Source: Aquimarina spongiae (GTDB taxonomy: Bacteria > Bacteroidota > Bacteroidia > Flavobacteriales > Flavobacteriaceae). From it: 64,000 nt of DNA. Positions 44,527 through 54,228 of this stretch are shown one piece after another. Location: positions 248,001 to 312,000 of the forward strand of contig NZ_FQYP01000003.1 of NCBI RefSeq assembly GCF_900141785.1. Direction: 5' to 3'. The position numbers and the translations under genes are program-made. Below the pieces are notes generated by a model. It was not told the origin of the DNA and did no database searches. It saw only the letters and a program-made list of their open reading frames with translations. Position 1 is the stretch's first letter; each line of letters starts with the position of its first letter.

Positions 44527-44592
44527 GACCCAAATTTTGGCAAAGATAATCTAATTGAATCAACTAAGAAATATGATGTACTCAATCAAATA

Positions 44593-45879
44593 TTACTTTG
44601 CTTTTTCCTCTGCATTTTTTTGTTCTTCAGAAATCACTTTATCTCCTGTCTTAAGCGTTTTTGTTACCAAATTATACGGCCCTGTAATCACTTCATCACC
44701 TTCTGATAAACCTTCAGTGATTTCGATATTGGTATCGTCTTGGATTCCTGTTTTAATTACTTTTAACTTGGCAGTTTCTCCATTCTTGACAAAGACGCAT
44801 TCAAACTTTTCTTCAGTAGCGGTAGCTATCTTATCTTTTTTTGCTCCTTTACGAACGCTAGAAGTATCATTTTTAATTACTATCGAACTTATTGGTACAC
44901 CAACAACATTTTCTCTTTTGTTGGTGATTACATCCACAGTTGCCGTCATCCCAGGTCTAAAAGGAGAGAAACTCTCTGGTTTTCCTTCTAATAGATCTTT
45001 ATACGATTCTTCCAAAATGCGTACCTTAACTTTGAAATTGGTCACCTGATCTGCACTTACTGAGTTTTCAGCAGAATTAGCTATTTCTGTAACTAAACCT
45101 TTAAACTCTTTTTTAAGGTAAGCATCCACTTCAACGATGGTAGAATCACCAATTGATACTTTTACAATATCATTTTCATTTACATCTACTTCAACTTCCA
45201 TATTGCTTAAGTTCGCAACACGAACAATCTCTGTTCCTGCCATTTGCTGTGTTCCTACAACGCGTTCTCCTAGCTCGACAGACAGTTTAGAGATGGTTCC
45301 ACTCATAGGCGCATAAATGGTAGTTCTGCTTAAATTATCTTTAGCTTCATTCACAGTTGCCTGAGCACTTCTTACATTATAAAATGCAGACTGCTTAGAG
45401 GCTTCTGCCACTTCATAAGCCGATACCGCTCTATCCCACTCTGCTTTAGAGATTACCCCTTTCTCAAACAATTCCTTATTACGATCATAACTAAGCTTTG
45501 CTTCTTTAAGACTAGCCTCAGCCTGTTGCAACCCAGCTCTTACATTCTGCAAAGCTGCTTGAGATCGATTTAATCCTGCCTGAATAATATCCGGATTGAT
45601 ACGGACCAGCAAATCTCCTTTTTGAACTTGCTGTCCTTCTTTGATCGGTAAATCAATAATTTCTCCAGAGACCTCTGAAGATAATTTCACCTCTACCTCT
45701 GGCTGTATTTTGCCAGTTGCAGCTACGGTTTCTACAATATCAATTCTTTCTATTTTAGCGACAGAAACTTCTTTAAAGTTACCATCCTTACCAAACCATC
45801 CTGCTTTTTTGCCAACAACAAGCATAATGATTAAAAATAAAACTCCTCCTAAAATAAAAAGTAATGTTTTTCTACTCAT
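44593..45879 (-). CDS. MacA/HlyD-type periplasmic adaptor, second copy of the export operon
   Basis: A protein of 428 residues. One N-terminal membrane helix (about 5-22) anchors it in the inner membrane. The lipoyl domain halves are split by a long coiled coil (about 85-190): IDLPIKEGQQVQKGDLLVRI and MSGTISKLSVELGERVVG. The beta-barrel and membrane-proximal domains follow. The C-terminus is Lys/Glu-rich (EEQKNAEEKAK). It is the last member of the operon and a paralogue of the adaptor at 47350. Confidence 0.92.
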   Translation of the reverse strand: MSRKTLLFILGGVLFLIIMLVVGKKAGWFGKDGNFKEVSVAKIERIDIVETVAATGKIQPEVEVKLSSEVSGEIIDLPIKEGQQVQKGDLLVRINPDIIQAGLNRSQAALQNVRAGLQQAEASLKEAKLSYDRNKELFEKGVISKAEWDRAVSAYEVAEASKQSAFYNVRSAQATVNEAKDNLSRTTIYAPMSGTISKLSVELGERVVGTQQMAGTEIVRVANLSNMEVEVDVNENDIVKVSIGDSTIVEVDAYLKKEFKGLVTEIANSAENSVSADQVTNFKVKVRILEESYKDLLEGKPESFSPFRPGMTATVDVITNKRENVVGVPISSIVIKNDTSSVRKGAKKDKIATATEEKFECVFVKNGETAKLKVIKTGIQDDTNIEITEGLSEGDEVITGPYNLVTKTLKTGDKVISEEQKNAEEKAK

Positions 45880-45958
45880 GACTTACTTCACTATTAATTC
45901 TATATATTGAAATTACAATTTCTTTTTAAACAGTAGCCAAAAAATAGAAAACTACCGT

Positions 45959-47293
45959 TTATAGTTTAATGTCTGCAATCTTTATCCCGAAATAAAGTTC
46001 GAGAACTTTAAGTTTAAAAATATAATCAAATTTGTTTTGCACCTCTTGGCTTTGCGCATTCTCCAATCTAAACTTAGATTGACTAAAATCGAAAGCATTA
46101 GAGAGTCCTACATCATAACGATCTTTTGCGAATTGATATGCTCTTTCTTGAGCTTTTACAGCCACTTGAGCAGCTTCATATGCTTCTGCAGAACCTTTGG
46201 CATCTAAATAAGCCTGATACACATTACTGTCCAAATCCAATTCGGCTTGCTCCAACTGAAATTCTGTACGTTTTACGTTTACCAAACTTCTTTTCACGTT
46301 AGCTCTTGTATTGAATCCATTAAGAATAGGCACATTAACTTGCAATCCATAAGAAAATCCGTCATTTTCATACAACTGTGTAGTAAAGTCTCTTTCCAAA
46401 AAGTCATTATCCGCCCATCGAGTGTTGTATCCAAAGAAAGCATTTAATGTAGGATAGTAGCTCCCTCTTGCAAGCTGAACATCCTTTTCGGCCAATAACT
46501 TATTTTGCTCTGCAATTTGCACTTCATATCGAGCTTCTCGAGCTCTCCCAATAATTTGATCAATTGGTTTATTCACTATATCTGAACCAGGAACAATATA
46601 ATCTTGTTCTACCGTATCAAAAGTTTCATAATCCTTTATTAGTAAAGTTTGTGCTAAACTGATCAAAGAAATCTGAACTGAATTTTCTGCTTGTACAATT
46701 CGTGTCAATTCATCAGCAGAGGTAGCTTCTATTTCTAGCAAATCCCCTTCTGGAAGTACTCCTGCTTCAACAAGATCTTTGGTTCTTTGCAATTGTTCTA
46801 ATGTTATTTCGTGTTGCTTTTGAATTACTTTCAGCGATTCTTTATTTAATAGAACCTGGAGATAACCATTAGCCACAAACAAAGCAATATCATCTTTAGA
46901 TTTCCCAAGGTTGTATTGACTTAACAACCTGTTCATTTTTGCTCTTTGTAATTGACGAAGATTACGCAATCCATCAAATAATGTTAACCCTACATTCACC
47001 CCGGTAGTAAACGATGTAAAGGTATTAGTTTCAAAAGCATTAGTAACCGGGTTAATATTTGCTCCAGTATTTGAAGACAGTGTTCCAGATCCATTAACAG
47101 AAGGAACGAAATTACCCAATGCAGTTAACTTGTCTATGGCAGCAGATTCTACATCTAGTTCTGACTGCTTTATGGTTATATTATTTTCAAGAGCGTATTC
47201 TACGCACTCTCGTAAGCTCCATTGCTTTTTCTGCGCTTGAGTCCCCAATACACTAAAAAGTGTAAGTAATAAAATTGAAATTTTAATTCGCAT
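45959..47293 (-). CDS. TolC-family outer-membrane efflux protein
   Basis: A protein of 444 residues with a signal peptide (cleavage near residue 20, GTQAQ). It has WSLRECVEYALENNITIKQSE at the start and repeated long helices with ALGNFVPSVNGSG and LARGSYYPTLNAFFGYN, the family pattern for the outer-membrane channel of a tripartite exporter. It lies between the two adaptor genes; spacings are 56 and 79 bases. Confidence 0.95.
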   Translation of the reverse strand: MRIKISILLLTLFSVLGTQAQKKQWSLRECVEYALENNITIKQSELDVESAAIDKLTALGNFVPSVNGSGTLSSNTGANINPVTNAFETNTFTSFTTGVNVGLTLFDGLRNLRQLQRAKMNRLLSQYNLGKSKDDIALFVANGYLQVLLNKESLKVIQKQHEITLEQLQRTKDLVEAGVLPEGDLLEIEATSADELTRIVQAENSVQISLISLAQTLLIKDYETFDTVEQDYIVPGSDIVNKPIDQIIGRAREARYEVQIAEQNKLLAEKDVQLARGSYYPTLNAFFGYNTRWADNDFLERDFTTQLYENDGFSYGLQVNVPILNGFNTRANVKRSLVNVKRTEFQLEQAELDLDSNVYQAYLDAKGSAEAYEAAQVAVKAQERAYQFAKDRYDVGLSNAFDFSQSKFRLENAQSQEVQNKFDYIFKLKVLELYFGIKIADIKL

Positions 47294-47349
47294 AATGCCT
47301 ATATGTATCTAATTGAATGATGTTGTTACAATTATTTCCTAAAAAAATT

Positions 47350-48462
47350 TTAATTCTCAAATTCTGACTTCTTAATTTGATTCCAAACTTTTATTTTATC
47401 TTCTTTGGTAATACCACTTTTAATTTCGACGTTAATTCCATCACTTACCCCTAATACCACATCTCTATTTTCGAATTGTTGTTCTCCTGTCTCTATCTCT
47501 ACATAAGGTTTTTGTGTCTCAGAATCATATTGAATTAACGCTTCTTTTACCGCCATAACACTATCTGCTTTGGCCAAAATAATAGAAGCATTTGCACTAA
47601 GTCCAGCCCTAATAAATGTAGAATCGTTCTTATCTAATGATCCTTTAATTTCAAACTGAATTGCTCCGTTCTCTTCTTTTCCTTTGGGTGCAATATAATC
47701 CAGTACGGCATCGAATTTTTTATTTTCGATAGCTCCTACTGTAATTTCTAAAGGTAAATTTTCCTTAATTTTTCCTACTTCACTCTCGTCTACCTTCCCT
47801 TCAAATATCATTTTCCCTACATCAGCAATGGCTGCGATAGTAGTACCATCATTAAAGTTATTTGCTTCAATAACTTGATTTCCTTCTTTTACAGGCACTT
47901 CTAATACCATCCCCGTCACAGTAGACCGGATCAATGTATTTGCTACACTTCCCAATCCTCTTGCGGTACCTGTTTTTACAATTTGATAGTTTTGCTGAGC
48001 CGCTTCGTAAGATTGTTTCGCTTGTTTGTAAGCCACATCTACTCCATCAAATTCGTTGGCCGAAATTACTCCTTTATCAAACAATTCCTTTTGTCTATCG
48101 TACACTTTTTGCTGATTCTCCAGATCAATTCTAGCACTTTGCACGGAGTTTTTGGCACTTTGTAAAGAAGAGATATTAGGGACCACCCTAATTTTTGCAA
48201 TCAAATCACCTGATTTGATCTGCTCTCCGGCTTCTATATAAATTTCTTCGATAATTCCTGAAATATTGGGCTTGATCAATACTTCTTCTTTAGGAACAAT
48301 ACTTCCTGTGGCTACCGCTTTTTTGATAATGGTTTCAACCGATGCTTGCTCTGTTTCATAAGTAACAGGATCTTCCTGGTTTTTTTGATATAAGTAATAC
48401 AAGGATCCCCCGAAAACTAAAGCTATGATGATTAAAATAATAATGGTTACTGTTCTTTTCAT
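47350..48462 (-). CDS. MacA/HlyD-type periplasmic adaptor, first copy of the export operon
   Basis: A protein of 370 residues with an N-terminal membrane helix (about 6-25). Lipoyl halves are in PNISGIIEEIYIEAGEQIKSGDLIAKI and TGMVLEVPVKEGNQV, separated by the coiled-coil hairpin (about 95-170); then come the beta-barrel and membrane-proximal domains. It probably connects the permeases with TolC. The second adaptor of the operon is longer by about 58 residues, mostly at the C-terminus. Confidence 0.93.
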   Translation of the reverse strand: MKRTVTIIILIIIALVFGGSLYYLYQKNQEDPVTYETEQASVETIIKKAVATGSIVPKEEVLIKPNISGIIEEIYIEAGEQIKSGDLIAKIRVVPNISSLQSAKNSVQSARIDLENQQKVYDRQKELFDKGVISANEFDGVDVAYKQAKQSYEAAQQNYQIVKTGTARGLGSVANTLIRSTVTGMVLEVPVKEGNQVIEANNFNDGTTIAAIADVGKMIFEGKVDESEVGKIKENLPLEITVGAIENKKFDAVLDYIAPKGKEENGAIQFEIKGSLDKNDSTFIRAGLSANASIILAKADSVMAVKEALIQYDSETQKPYVEIETGEQQFENRDVVLGVSDGINVEIKSGITKEDKIKVWNQIKKSEFEN

Positions 48463-48530
48463 AATAAGTACACTTCTATTGGATTTCTTAACATCCTACA
48501 GAGTAGGATTGTTTTTGATTGATGATTAAT

Positions 48531-49796
48531 TTATTCTGTTCTTAATGCGTCTATTGGTTTGGTTTTGATCGCTACCTGAGCAGGTATTAAACCAGCTAAC
48601 AAACCACTTGTTATTAATATAAATAGTGCAACAAACACTACTGTTAAATCTACACTTGGATTAGCAAACATACTATCATTATCTGCAGGAGCCCCCTCCA
48701 ACATTTTATTGATTGCAAAAATAATTCCTGTTGAAACAGCAATACCTGCCATTCCTGAAATGATCGTCAAGAAAATAGATTCTAACAAGATTTGCCCTCT
48801 TATTGCCCAAGGGGATGCTCCCAAGGCTCTACGAATACCAATTTCCTTGGTTCGCTCCTTTACCACAATCAGCATAATGTTACTGATCCCAATAATTCCA
48901 GAAAGTAATATAAGGGTTCCTACAAAATATGCCACCCCCTGTAAAGCGATAAATAAGCCGTTTATTTTCTTGAATTCTTCGTACAAATCAAAATTACCAA
49001 CCGCTCTGTTATCTTCGGGATGAATAGAGTGATTAGTTTTCACTACATCCATTACATCTCCCTTTAAATTGGTAATTGATTGATCATCGTTTGCCGTGAT
49101 GGCCATCCACCCCACTACCTCGCCGTAATTAAAGGCTTGAGAAAATGCGGTAAATGGCACATAAATTTCTTTTTGGGATTCTTCGCCATCTCCATTGTTT
49201 GATTTTTTGGAGTAGGTACCGATTACCATGAAATTTACACCCTGAATTTTAATATATTCCCCAATTGGATCTTCGCCATCTGTAAACAATTCTTTGACTA
49301 CACCTCCTCCAATCACTGCTACTTTTCGTTTACTTTCTATATCTCCATAATTCACAAAGCGCCCAGAGGTGATGTTAATGGGATCTTGCTTAATAATTTC
49401 TGGATAATCTCCATATACGTTAAAAGCTCCCGTATTTAACCCTCTAGTTACATTATTTGAACCTCTAAACCCTCCTAATTGGTTTCTTGGAGAAATATAT
49501 AGCAGTCCTGGTACCTGATCCCTGATGGATTGCACATCAGATATCTTAAAGTTATACCTCCTACCTTTTGGCAGTCCTTTATACGGTTTTGAAACCGTTT
49601 GTGTCCACATAAACATGGTATTGGTAGCAATATCTCCAAACCCTTGTTTAACTCCGTTTTCTAGTCCTTTTCCTGCGGCTAATAAAATAACCAGTATAAA
49701 TATTCCCCAAAACACACCAAAAGCGGTTAATACCGTTCTAAACCAATTGGCTGTAAGTGCTTGAAGTATTTCGTCCCATCGATCTCTATTAAACAT
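48531..49796 (-). CDS. MacB-type ABC permease, second of two
   Basis: A protein of 421 residues with four membrane helices: one near the N-terminus (about 17-42) and three in the last 140 residues, enclosing a large periplasmic domain (about 50-280). The helix after it has ISNIMLIVVKERTKEIGIRRALGA, the signature loop of the MacB/FtsX permease fold. It is one base after the preceding permease gene. The two permeases probably form a heterodimer. Confidence 0.95.
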   Translation of the reverse strand: MFNRDRWDEILQALTANWFRTVLTAFGVFWGIFILVILLAAGKGLENGVKQGFGDIATNTMFMWTQTVSKPYKGLPKGRRYNFKISDVQSIRDQVPGLLYISPRNQLGGFRGSNNVTRGLNTGAFNVYGDYPEIIKQDPINITSGRFVNYGDIESKRKVAVIGGGVVKELFTDGEDPIGEYIKIQGVNFMVIGTYSKKSNNGDGEESQKEIYVPFTAFSQAFNYGEVVGWMAITANDDQSITNLKGDVMDVVKTNHSIHPEDNRAVGNFDLYEEFKKINGLFIALQGVAYFVGTLILLSGIIGISNIMLIVVKERTKEIGIRRALGASPWAIRGQILLESIFLTIISGMAGIAVSTGIIFAINKMLEGAPADNDSMFANPSVDLTVVFVALFILITSGLLAGLIPAQVAIKTKPIDALRTE

Positions 49797-49797
49797 A

Positions 49798-51045
49798 TTA
49801 TTCGTCTCTAAGTGCTACAATAGGTTTTATTCTTACGGCTCTCCATGCAGGGAAAAAGCCTGCAAGAGCTCCAGCAAAAATTAAAATAAAAACAGTGGTC
49901 AAGGCCACATTAAAATCTACCGAAGGGTTTAATATAAATTCGGTTTGTACCAATGGCCCTGCAAATTCTAAAAGTGCTAACCCCAAAATAAGTCCGACAA
50001 AACCGGCTAATGCGGTTACAAAAATAGCTTCCTGTAAAATAAGACCAATAATTGAAGCGGGTTGTGCCCCTATAGCTTTACGAATACCTATTTCTTTGGT
50101 ACGCTCTTTTACAATAATCAGCATAATATTGCTTACCCCTACAATTCCAGCAATGATGGTACAAATTCCCACCCACCAGAAAAAGGCTTTGATCATAAAG
50201 ATCAAATTATAAAAGCGTTTTGCATTTTCGAGATTATTGTTTACCCCGATAGCACGATCATCTTCGGGAGCTATAATATGCTTTGCTTTAAGATAAGTAG
50301 TCATCGCCTCTACAAACTGCTCTGATTTTTGAACTGCTGTTTCGAAGTTTTCTTCGGGAGCCAAAGAAAAAGCCAACCCATTGATATTGGGTCCTAACCC
50401 AAAAATCTGTTGTGCTATTGGAGATGGGATAAAAACTCTATCTTCTTCTCGCTCTCCTGCTTTATCAGAATATACCCCAATTACCTTAAAAGGAATCCCA
50501 TTAATCTCGATATACTCTCCTACGGCTTCTTCATCCTTTTTGAATAAATCTCTTTTAATTTTGTTTCCTATTACAGCCACTTTATTCTGTTCATCGATAT
50601 CATTTTGATTTACATATCGACCGCTAACCATCTCTTCATTTTCAATAACCTGAAAGTCCGGATAAATTCCTTCGATACCATAACTTCCTGATTCTTTACC
50701 ATAGGTAACCAAAATACCCCATCGTCTTGCTCGAGAAGAACTATGTTCTAATGTACTTTCATTACTTTTATTAATAAAGGCATAATCTTCGTTGGTAAGA
50801 TTAATTCTTCTTCCTGGATTTAATCCTTTATATTCGACAGAAGTAGTTCGTGTCCATACCCAAATACTGCTGGTTGAATCTCCTTCAAATTCTTTGGCAA
50901 TTCCATTTTGCATACCCTGACCTACTCCCAATAACAAAACAAGAATAAAAATCCCGGATGCAACAGATACACCGGTAAGGAAGGTACGTAGTTTATTTTT
51001 GGAGATTGTTTCGAAAATTTCTTGCCATCGTTCTATACTAAACAT
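49798..51045 (-). CDS. MacB-type ABC permease, first of two
   Basis: A protein of 415 residues with the same plan as its neighbour: an N-terminal helix, a large periplasmic domain and three C-terminal helices with VSNIMLIIVKERTKEIGIRKAIGA. Its start overlaps the end of the ATPase gene by 8 bases. The ATPase is a separate protein here, unlike the fused E. coli MacB. Confidence 0.95.
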   Translation of the reverse strand: MFSIERWQEIFETISKNKLRTFLTGVSVASGIFILVLLLGVGQGMQNGIAKEFEGDSTSSIWVWTRTTSVEYKGLNPGRRINLTNEDYAFINKSNESTLEHSSSRARRWGILVTYGKESGSYGIEGIYPDFQVIENEEMVSGRYVNQNDIDEQNKVAVIGNKIKRDLFKKDEEAVGEYIEINGIPFKVIGVYSDKAGEREEDRVFIPSPIAQQIFGLGPNINGLAFSLAPEENFETAVQKSEQFVEAMTTYLKAKHIIAPEDDRAIGVNNNLENAKRFYNLIFMIKAFFWWVGICTIIAGIVGVSNIMLIIVKERTKEIGIRKAIGAQPASIIGLILQEAIFVTALAGFVGLILGLALLEFAGPLVQTEFILNPSVDFNVALTTVFILIFAGALAGFFPAWRAVRIKPIVALRDE

Positions 51046-51739
51046 GAGCTACGGCTTTTACCTGTTCTACTAAAGTATCATCAATGATTACACCATCTTT
51101 AAGATTAACAATTCGCTTGGTCATGTTGGCAATATCGGGTTCGTGTGTAACGATAAGAATTGTTTTCCCTTCATCATTAATTCCTTGAATCAGCTCCATA
51201 ACCTCATACGAGGTTTTGGTATCCAAAGCCCCTGTAGGCTCATCTGCCAATAACACTTTTGGTTCTGATGCCAAAGCTCTGGCTATAGCAACTCTCTGTT
51301 TTTGCCCTCCTGAAAGTTCATTCGGAAGGTGTGAAGCCCAATCTGCCAGTCCAACTTTTGAAAGATAATGCAAGGCTTTTTCTAAACGTTCTTTTCGTTT
51401 TACTCCTTGATAATACAAAGGCATGGCTACATTATCCAATGCGCTTTTGTAGGTAATAAGATTGAAGGATTGAAAGATAAATCCTAAAAACTTATTGCGG
51501 TATTTGGCCGCCACTTTTTCGTTTAAATTTTTGATGGGCATCCCATCGAGAAAATAGCTTCCACTATCTGCTTCATCCAGCATCCCTAAAATATTAAGTA
51601 ATGTGGACTTTCCGGAACCTGAAGATCCCATAATAGAAACCAGTTCTCCTTCTTTAACGCTAAAATCTATTCCTTTAAGTACGTGAAGCGAATTGCTCCC
51701 CATTTGGTAAGATTTATGCAAGTCTTTGATTTCAATCAT
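51038..51739 (-). CDS. ABC exporter ATPase, LolD/MacB type
   Basis: A protein of 233 residues with Walker A GSSGSGKS (about 38-45), the Q loop, signature LSGGQ (142-146), Walker B VLLADEPTGALD (162-173) and the switch His in VTHEPD. It belongs to the MacB/LolD class that works with FtsX-type permeases. It is the first gene of the operon: ATPase, permease, permease, adaptor, TolC, adaptor. The operon as a whole would export an unknown substrate by the mechanotransmission mode. Confidence 0.97.
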   Translation of the reverse strand: MIEIKDLHKSYQMGSNSLHVLKGIDFSVKEGELVSIMGSSGSGKSTLLNILGMLDEADSGSYFLDGMPIKNLNEKVAAKYRNKFLGFIFQSFNLITYKSALDNVAMPLYYQGVKRKERLEKALHYLSKVGLADWASHLPNELSGGQKQRVAIARALASEPKVLLADEPTGALDTKTSYEVMELIQGINDEGKTILIVTHEPDIANMTKRIVNLKDGVIIDDTLVEQVKAVAHV

Positions 51740-51952
51740 AACTTTTCGCTTGATTAGATGAATGAATAGGGCACAAAAAATGTACCTTATTTTTGATTAA
51801 GACTCACAAAACAGTTTTATATGAAACTTTTTACAGCAAACAGCTAGTTTTCCCTGCTAGTAATTTGTTGATGGGTTAGTGTAGTCTTGTTACATAAGAC
51901 TAGCTAGTTACAAGCTTTGTTACACTTATTCCTGTTATGAAAATGTTAAATA

Positions 51953-52183
51953 TTAATTTTCGACAGGTTTTATTTTTTTCTTGTTTCGGAAAATAAAATA
52001 TCCTACCACCCCTATCAAAACATAAGGAATGATCATCAAATACACTATCCCATCATTGATTCCTTTTGCTGTTTCTTGCCCCTCTTCACTTTCTAATACA
52101 GCCCTACACATAGAACATTGTGCTTCTGTAGGAAGAGCAATTAAAAATAAAAGAATCGTTATATAGAAAATTTTTGTCTTCAA
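51953..52183 (-). CDS. Small secreted or membrane protein with a CSMC motif in the oxidase region
   Basis: A protein of 76 residues. The signal-like helix (about 5-18) ends in TEAQ, followed by CSMCRAVLESEEGQETA and a C-terminal membrane helix (about 45-64) with a basic tail. The CxxC may bind a metal or be redox active. The start is probably TTG at 52183; the longer frame to 52261 would run into the DUF420 gene and has no ATG. It is the last gene of the SCO-DUF420 group. I know similar proteins at this place in flavobacterial oxidase clusters, but no function. Confidence 0.7.
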   Translation of the reverse strand: MKTKIFYITILLFLIALPTEAQCSMCRAVLESEEGQETAKGINDGIVYLMIIPYVLIGVVGYFIFRNKKKIKPVEN

Positions 52184-52197
52184 GGAATTCGTATTAG

Positions 52198-52740
52198 TTA
52201 CGCGTAATAAGGAGATATCATCAAATACACAATAACACCAGTTACTGCGACATACAACCAAATAGGAAATGTAATTCTTGCTATTTTTTTGTGACGATCG
52301 AATCGTTTTGCTAATGCACGAACATAGGTAACCAACACAAACGGAATAACCACAATAGATAATATAATGTGGGTAATTAAAATAAAGTAATACACATATT
52401 TTATAATTCCTTCTCCTCCAAATTTGGTGGAGTCACTAGTCATATGATAGGCTACATACATTCCCAGAAACAGCACAGAACAAACAATGGCAGTTTTCAT
52501 CAAGCCCTCATGTAATTTGATGTTTTTATTCTTAATCGCCCAAAGCGCAGCTACCAACAAAATAGCAGTTAATCCATTTACCGAAGCATAAATCGGAGGT
52601 AAAAAAGTAAGTGGCTCCACATCGTATCCCATTTTTCTTAGGTTTACCCCAAAAAGCCCAGCTACGACCACAGGTATCGCTATTGATAAAATAACAATCC
52701 ACTTGTTGTATTTCTTTTCTATGGCAACGCTATCACTCAT
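52198..52740 (-). CDS. DUF420 membrane protein
   Basis: A protein of 180 residues with about five membrane helices; it is the DUF420 family often found in cytochrome oxidase clusters (related to CtaM-like assembly proteins). Conserved histidines lie in GMYVAYHMTSDSTKFGG and in ILITHIILSIV, and may touch heme or copper. It overlaps the SCO stop by one base, so it is co-transcribed with it. The family role in oxidase assembly is inferred. Confidence 0.88.
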   Translation of the reverse strand: MSDSVAIEKKYNKWIVILSIAIPVVVAGLFGVNLRKMGYDVEPLTFLPPIYASVNGLTAILLVAALWAIKNKNIKLHEGLMKTAIVCSVLFLGMYVAYHMTSDSTKFGGEGIIKYVYYFILITHIILSIVVIPFVLVTYVRALAKRFDRHKKIARITFPIWLYVAVTGVIVYLMISPYYA

Positions 52741-53468
52741 TATTCCTCTAATAATTTTTTAATATCTTCTAACAAAACGGTAATCTGCTCTTCTTCTCCA
52801 TTTTCATCCATCTTTTCTTCAACTCCTATTGTACCTCTATAATATATAATTGGATTTCCTGATTGATCGTATCTTGATCGCATATACCCATCTTTATCAA
52901 TTAACGCAAAATATCCATTATGCTCGAAACCACCGGGCACTTCTGGGTTTTCTGCCGCATAAATATTAAACCCAGCATTGGCCAAATCATATATATCCTC
53001 TCGATCTCCAGTTAGAAAATGCCAATCGGGATCAGTAACCTTATAGTTCTCTGCATATTTCTTTAACCGAGTAGGTGTATCAAACTTCGGATTAATGGTG
53101 AATGAAGCAATTCCAAAGTTGGGATACTCTTTCAACTCATTCTGAAGATAAACCAAATTGCGGTTCATTCTAGGACAAATTGTAGGACAACTGGTAAAGA
53201 AAAACTCAGCTACAAATACCTTCCCTTTATAATCATGATTGGTAATTAATATGCTATCCTGATCCAGAAAAGCAAACTCGGGCACTTTCCTTGGTTCTCC
53301 ATTAATTTTTAGATAAGCCAACTTTTCATTAGCATAAGGATTATCAGCACTCATTCTATCATTCTTCACCACTGATGTATCTTTTACTCTATTTACAATT
53401 CTTGGAATAAATATGATCCCAAAAATTAAAACAATAAAGGAAATTCCTACGTAAGAATATTTTTTCAT
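52740..53468 (-). CDS. SCO1/SenC-type copper chaperone for cytochrome oxidase
   Basis: A protein of 242 residues anchored by an N-terminal helix (about 6-24). The thioredoxin-like domain holds the copper ligands C94 and C98 (TSCPTICPRM) and H183 (FEHNGYF). It delivers copper to the CuA centre of oxidase. It lies 2 bases after a degenerate paralogue, and is followed by DUF420. All ligands are present. Confidence 0.95.
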   Translation of the reverse strand: MKKYSYVGISFIVLIFGIIFIPRIVNRVKDTSVVKNDRMSADNPYANEKLAYLKINGEPRKVPEFAFLDQDSILITNHDYKGKVFVAEFFFTSCPTICPRMNRNLVYLQNELKEYPNFGIASFTINPKFDTPTRLKKYAENYKVTDPDWHFLTGDREDIYDLANAGFNIYAAENPEVPGGFEHNGYFALIDKDGYMRSRYDQSGNPIIYYRGTIGVEEKMDENGEEEQITVLLEDIKKLLEE

Positions 53469-53470
53469 AG

Positions 53471-54124
53471 TTATTTGTCTTTACGATAAGCCTTATACTT
53501 TTTTAGCGCCAGACGATATTCTGCCAAAACCACTTTGATATCGTCTACCATTACGTTAGACAAATCGGCCACAGAACTTGCATCATATCCATACACCGTA
53601 GGTTCATCTTTCTTGACACTTCCATCTCTCCCTCTAAGACTACCATCTTTATCAATGATATACACATAATTGGCTGCATAATTGGCATCGAGTTGGTGTG
53701 GTGTTTTTAAGGATGCGAACAACCTTTCAATTTGTTCTGGTGTTCCGAAAAGAAATTTCCATTGTACTACATCAGTAATAACGCCCAACTCTTCTAATAG
53801 TTTTTTTGCAGCCTGTTCACTACCATATGGCAATACCATAACAAACTGAAAGTCCCTAAAGCCATAATTTTTTTTGTAAATCTTTTGATTAAGATTAAAA
53901 GCATTTCCCTGTTTATTGTGGATTTCCTTTCCCAAAAAACCGAGAACTGTAATTTTATCATCAAGAGTGATTTCTTCTGAAGTTAAAGATTCAAAGTCTG
54001 TCAAAGTGCCAACTTCAGTATTTAACACAGGGAGTTTTGCAAAATTATGTACTCCAGAAGCAAAGAATAAGTATGCCACCAACGGCAATACAAACAAAGT
54101 ACCTAAAACTAGTATTTTCTTCAT
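53471..54124 (-). CDS. SCO-like membrane-anchored protein without copper ligands
   Basis: A protein of 217 residues with an N-terminal helix (about 5-22) and a thioredoxin-like domain. At the place of the CxxxC copper site of its neighbour it has VLGFLGKEIHNKQGN, with no cysteine at all; the mature protein has no Cys. The final DKDGSLRGRDG resembles the SCO segment IDKDGYMRSRYD. It is encoded 2 bases before the true SCO gene, so the two are made together. It might be a partner or regulator of copper insertion; this is inference. Confidence 0.75.
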   Translation of the reverse strand: MKKILVLGTLFVLPLVAYLFFASGVHNFAKLPVLNTEVGTLTDFESLTSEEITLDDKITVLGFLGKEIHNKQGNAFNLNQKIYKKNYGFRDFQFVMVLPYGSEQAAKKLLEELGVITDVVQWKFLFGTPEQIERLFASLKTPHQLDANYAANYVYIIDKDGSLRGRDGSVKKDEPTVYGYDASSVADLSNVMVDDIKVVLAEYRLALKKYKAYRKDK

Positions 54125-54169
54125 TTATGTAAATAGTAGATTATCTACCAAAATAGGTTTTGCAAAAAT

Positions 54170-54199
54170 AAAAAAGACGGCTCAAAAAACCGTCTTTTT
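54170..54199 (-). terminator. Terminator between subunit IV and the SCO-like genes
   Basis: AAAAAGACGG and CCGTCTTTTT form a 10-base stem with a 9-base loop. It follows the subunit IV gene and precedes the SCO-like gene, so the copper group is likely a separate transcript. Confidence 0.85.
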
Positions 54200-54228
54200 A
54201 CAATGCTTTTAACTATATATTTCAGGAT

